Position numbers and translations under genes: made by a program. 8,507 nucleotides of DNA. Origin: Spirochaetales bacterium. GTDB lineage: Bacteria > Spirochaetota > Spirochaetia > SZUA-6 > DRHE01. Shown here one piece after another: positions 5,859-8,507 of this stretch. The notes under the pieces were generated by a model. The model had not been told where the DNA came from and ran no database searches. It saw only the letters and a program-made list of their open reading frames with translations. How positions within the stretch are numbered: the first letter of the stretch is position 1; the number at the start of each line of letters is the position of its first letter. The stretch covers positions 1 through 8,507 of the forward strand of contig JAFGFV010000291.1 of the NCBI GenBank assembly GCA_016930895.1. Direction: 5' to 3'.

Positions 5859-6997
5859 CACGTCCTCCGCAGTACGCGGCTGCCGAAGCCGCGCACCAGC
5901 AGGTAGATGAACAGAGGCGCACCCATGGCCGAGGTAATGGCGCCGACCGGGAGAATGACCGGCGCAATGATGGTGCGGCTGAAGGTGTCCGCGGCCAGCA
6001 GCAGGAGCGCCCCGGCGAAGGCGGAAGCCGGGATCAGGTACCGATAGTCACTGCCGATGACCCGGCGCATCAGATGGGGCGCTACCAGCCCCACGAAACC
6101 CATGATGCCCAGGAACGAAACGGCCGTGGCCGTGACCAGAGAGGCCAGGAACATCCCGGCCATTCTGGTTCTCGCCACGTTGACCCCCAGGGTGCGAGCG
6201 ATGTCATCCCCGCTGCAAAGGGCGTTGTAGTCCCAGCGCTTGATCACCAGGAAGCCCATGACCGGAACGGTCACCATGCTGATCACGACCAGGTCCTGCC
6301 AGGAGGCCCGCCCGATGTCCCCAAAGGTCCAGAAGACGATGGAGGCGACCTGCACGTCGGTGGCGAAGTACTGGGCGATGACCGTACCGGCCGAGAACAG
6401 GGATCCCATGGCCACCCCGGCCAGCACCATGACTTCCGGGGTGATGCCCCGGAACCGCGCCAGCATCAGGATGCTCGAGCTCACGATCATGGCGCCCGCG
6501 AAGGCGGAGAGGGTGACCAGGTATGGGTTGGTGATCAGCATGGCGTCCCGGCTCGCTCCGGCGGCGTTGACGGTTCCCGCCCCGAGCGCCAGGATGGCTA
6601 CCGCGGCTCCGAAGGCGGCCCCCTGGGAGACGCCCAGGGTGTAGTCGGACGCCAGAGGGTTCTGCAGGACGTTCTGCATGATGCAGCCGGCCAGGGCCAG
6701 TCCCGCGCCTGCGAGGATCGCCGCCAGCACCCGGGGCAGGCGAATGTTGAGGACGATCTGCGCCGAACGCTCTCCCCCCCGTCCCAGCAGGATCTCGAGG
6801 ACCTCCAGGGGTGAGAGCCTGGCGGAGCCCAGCCCCATGGCCACGATCGCCAGGATCACAACGGCACCCGCCGCCAGTACGATCACTGACAGCTTGTGCC
6901 GGGTGTAGTCACGGTAGACCGCCCCAGGTTCCGGCCTGATCAGCATCGGTTTCGCCACGCCTGGGGCCGACCGCCGGCCCTCTCTCAAAGCCTCCAC
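5858..6997 (-). CDS. ABC transporter permease, FecCD/BtuC type
   Basis: This gene encodes 379 residues of a very hydrophobic protein with about ten predicted membrane helices starting near residue 36. It forms the channel of a metal-chelate importer. Family motifs are present: RLPRVLAAILAGAGLALAG (86-104), MQNVLQNPLASDYTLGVSQGAAFG (107-130), the cytoplasmic coupling region GFVGLVAPHLMRRVIGSDYRYLIP (300-323), and the terminal LPVGAITSAMGAPLFIYLL (349-367). The GTG at 6997 is preferred because GAGG (7005-7008) lies 7 nt upstream and the gene then begins 17 bp after the binding-protein stop. The ATG at 6946 gives a shorter N terminus but has no visible ribosome site. The roughly 35-residue polar N-terminal extension before the first helix (MEALREGRRSAPGVAKP and onward) is longer than usual for the family, which leaves some doubt about the start. 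The substrate cannot be read from the permease. Confidence 0.92.
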   Translation of the reverse strand: MEALREGRRSAPGVAKPMLIRPEPGAVYRDYTRHKLSVIVLAAGAVVILAIVAMGLGSARLSPLEVLEILLGRGGERSAQIVLNIRLPRVLAAILAGAGLALAGCIMQNVLQNPLASDYTLGVSQGAAFGAAVAILALGAGTVNAAGASRDAMLITNPYLVTLSAFAGAMIVSSSILMLARFRGITPEVMVLAGVAMGSLFSAGTVIAQYFATDVQVASIVFWTFGDIGRASWQDLVVISMVTVPVMGFLVIKRWDYNALCSGDDIARTLGVNVARTRMAGMFLASLVTATAVSFLGIMGFVGLVAPHLMRRVIGSDYRYLIPASAFAGALLLLAADTFSRTIIAPVILPVGAITSAMGAPLFIYLLVRGFGSRVLRRT

Positions 6998-7014
6998 TCC
7001 GGTACCTCGATCCT

Positions 7015-8133
7015 CTATCGCCCCGTCAGCTCGAGCTTGATGAAGCCGCCGAAGTCCGCGGCCATGCGGTCATACACATCTGTACCCAGCAGGAAGCGGT
7101 AGATCTCCCGCGCCTTGCCCACGGCATCGACATCCTGGAAGGCCTCGGGATAGATGACCGTGCCCATGAAGTAGGCATCGGCCAGGGCGGTGTCCACGTT
7201 GGTGGTGTAGTAGTTGTAGGGCAGATAGCCGTAGAGCTTCCCGCTCTGCACCGCCTCGAGGGAGGTGTACAGGCCGGGATTTGCGGCGTAGTCCTCCCGT
7301 ACCATCTGCCAGCCCGATTCATCGATGAAGATGATGTCCGGGTTCCACTGGAGCAGCTGCTCCTTGTCGATCATCACGCTCGCCTTCTGGCCGGTCTCGT
7401 CCACCACGTTGCGGGCGTTGATGGCGGTGAAGGGCGGGAAGCTCGCCTGGGTGCTCTCGATGCCATGCGTTCCTCGCATGCCCAGCCCACCCGCGTAGAC
7501 CGTGGGCTTCCGATCGTCGGGGATTCCCGCAGTGCGCGTGTCGAGGTCCTCCTCGCACTCCTTGATGAACGCCACGACCTCCTCCGCGCGGCCGGCGTTC
7601 CCCGTGAGCTCACCGACCAGGAGGATCGAGTCCAGCAGCTGCCGGTCGAAGGTTCCAAGCTGCCCGTAGCTCAACACCACCACCGGGATGCCCGTCTTCT
7701 CCTGCAGCTCGTTGGCCTTGGCCGCGTCCACCAGGTAGGCGGCGAAGATGAGGTCCGGTGCCGCGGTGAGCAGCGCCTCGGGGTCGGGAGTGGAGTCCGG
7801 CCCTCCCTGGCCGATCACCGGGAGGTCGAGCAGCTGCGGGTAGGCCAGGATGTAGGGCCGGCCGCCGCTCCACTGCTTCTCCATGTTCTCGATGCCGACG
7901 ACCTTCTCGGCCGCGCCCACATAGCAGACCAGCCTGAGGGCCCCCGGCCCAATCGCGCACACCTTTGCGGCGGTCCCTTCGAGCTCGACCGAGCGTCCCG
8001 CCAGGTCGGTGATCGTCATGGTCTGGACGGCGGCCCCGCCGGAGCCCCTGCTGCAGCCGGCGCCGGCCAGCAGGACGAGGGTCATGGAAACGAGGACCAC
8101 TGCCCCGATCAATCCCTTCAAATTGGCACACAT
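7015..8133 (-). CDS. Periplasmic-binding lipoprotein of a FecBCD-type ABC importer
   Basis: This gene encodes 372 residues of the periplasmic-binding-protein 2 family (FecB/BtuF/FepB fold). It captures substrate outside the membrane and delivers it to the permease. Residues 1-27 form a lipoprotein signal: a hydrophobic core and Cys27 in LLAGAGC, followed by a Gly/Ser linker. The fold begins at MTITDLAGRSVEL (39-51), a hallmark of the family. Other conserved segments are CAIGPGALRLVCYVG (59-73), GRPYILAYPQLLDLPVIG (91-108), PEALLTAAPDLIFAAY (118-133) and the C-terminal lobe with WNPDIIFID (263-271) and YNYYTTNVDTALADAYFMG (306-324). The ATG at 8133 has AAAGGAG (8143-8149) 9 nt upstream. A GTG at 8166, overlapping the previous stop and with GGAGG 4 nt upstream, would add 11 residues (including RKERTR) and is a credible alternative. 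The ligand is unknown: iron chelate, corrinoid, haem or nickel complex are all possible. Confidence 0.9.
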   Translation of the reverse strand: MCANLKGLIGAVVLVSMTLVLLAGAGCSRGSGGAAVQTMTITDLAGRSVELEGTAAKVCAIGPGALRLVCYVGAAEKVVGIENMEKQWSGGRPYILAYPQLLDLPVIGQGGPDSTPDPEALLTAAPDLIFAAYLVDAAKANELQEKTGIPVVVLSYGQLGTFDRQLLDSILLVGELTGNAGRAEEVVAFIKECEEDLDTRTAGIPDDRKPTVYAGGLGMRGTHGIESTQASFPPFTAINARNVVDETGQKASVMIDKEQLLQWNPDIIFIDESGWQMVREDYAANPGLYTSLEAVQSGKLYGYLPYNYYTTNVDTALADAYFMGTVIYPEAFQDVDAVGKAREIYRFLLGTDVYDRMAADFGGFIKLELTGR

Positions 8134-8162
8134 CCTCGTTCTCTCCTTTCGGATCAACGCAC

Positions 8163-8459
8163 TCACTCGACCTCCCCATCCACGTCCGCCCGGCTGATGA
8201 GATACAGCCCCGATTCGTTGCTGCAGCTCTGCCTCATGCGTACAGCCAGCTGATCCGCCTCGTCGATCTCTTTCGCCGTCGCGCCGAAGCTGGCCGCAGT
8301 TGCCCTGAATTGCCCGTGGCAGTGCGAGCAGGCCGTGGCCGTGGCCGTGGCCATCGCGATCAGGGCCTTGGTCTTGAGATCCAGGGCACCGGTTCGCAGC
8401 ACGGCCGTTCCGATGTCGATCAGCTTGTCTTGTATCCCGTCCGGTAGCATGGACTGCAT
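8163..8459 (-). CDS. Carboxymuconolactone decarboxylase/AhpD-fold protein with a CxxC pair
   Basis: This gene encodes 98 residues. The helical core GALDLKTKALIAMATATATACSHCHGQF (24-51), then ATAASFGATAKEIDEA, is the carboxymuconolactone decarboxylase (CMD)/AhpD fold, whose redox members use a CxxC pair. Cys44 and Cys47 are present. The residues that AhpD-type enzymes usually place around them are altered. The Glu commonly seen just after LDxKTK is Ala32, and the His four positions after the second Cys is Phe51, although His46 and His48 lie beside the pair. It may therefore be a thiol-redox protein with changed chemistry rather than a peroxidase partner. The ATG at 8459 has AAAAGGAG only 2 nt upstream, while the ATG at 8450 (residue 4) has it 11 nt upstream, so the start is uncertain by three residues. 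It is the first gene of the minus-strand operon visible here; the binding-protein gene follows 29 bp after its stop. Confidence 0.8.
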   Translation of the reverse strand: MQSMLPDGIQDKLIDIGTAVLRTGALDLKTKALIAMATATATACSHCHGQFRATAASFGATAKEIDEADQLAVRMRQSCSNESGLYLISRADVDGEVE

Positions 8460-8507
8460 GTCTCCTTTTCCCGTGCTCTCACGACTCTCGTCGACGAACA
8501 GTGGTGA

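Noticed and set aside
6074..6814. Plus-strand frame of 246 codons opposite the permease
   Set aside because: It is extremely rich in Gly, Asp, His and Gln, which is typical of the reverse of a membrane-protein gene. The permease on the other strand has full family motifs.
7465..8253. Plus-strand frame of 262 codons opposite the binding-protein gene
   Set aside because: It is a shadow of the binding-protein gene, with no coherent hydrophobic or catalytic pattern.
8488..8497. Palindrome TCGTCGACGA upstream of the CMD gene, considered as an operator
   Set aside because: Ten bases of self-complementary GC-rich sequence with no matching second half or promoter boxes; the window ends 10 bp later.

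Overview
The window is GC-rich bacterial DNA with tightly packed genes. Several starts are TTG or GTG preceded by strong AAGGAGG-type Shine-Dalgarno sites. It encodes Lar (nickel-pincer nucleotide) maturation proteins and a FecBCD-type metal/chelate transporter, with flavin- and thiol-redox accessory genes. This suggests an anaerobic or facultative bacterium, perhaps a high-GC Clostridia-like Firmicute. That placement is an inference; no rRNA or marker gene is present.

Layout: (1) At 2-268 (+) is the C-terminal end of a PLP-dependent threonine synthase-fold enzyme, possibly cysteate synthase. (2) At 384-1004 (-), convergent with it, is a small predicted lipoprotein of unknown function. (3) About 620 bp (1005-1625) has no intact gene. 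It holds a candidate promoter for the lipoprotein and a short fragment resembling the zinc-ribbon end of a large serine recombinase. (4) At 1626-4457 (+) is a three-gene operon, larE-larB-larC, with overlapping ends. It encodes the whole known pathway to the nickel-pincer nucleotide (NPN) cofactor, but larA, the usual client enzyme, is not in the window. (5) At 4456-4481 a perfect 8-bp inverted repeat fills the gap between convergent larC and the next operon. (6) At 4482-8459 (-) is a five-gene operon. In transcription order it encodes a carboxymuconolactone decarboxylase/AhpD-fold protein, a periplasmic-binding lipoprotein, a FecCD/BtuC-type permease, a FecE/BtuD-type ATPase and a flavin reductase-like FMN protein.

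How the genes may work together: LarB carboxylates and hydrolyses nicotinic acid adenine dinucleotide (NaAD), LarE inserts the two sulfurs, and LarC inserts nickel using CTP. The opposite-strand operon looks like uptake of a metal or metal chelate followed by intracellular redox handling. A link between them, for example transporter-supplied nickel or a metal complex feeding NPN synthesis, is a hypothesis from proximity only. The most checkable unusual points are three clustered cysteines in LarE that suggest the [4Fe-4S] type, the absence of larA, and the unassigned transporter-redox cassette.
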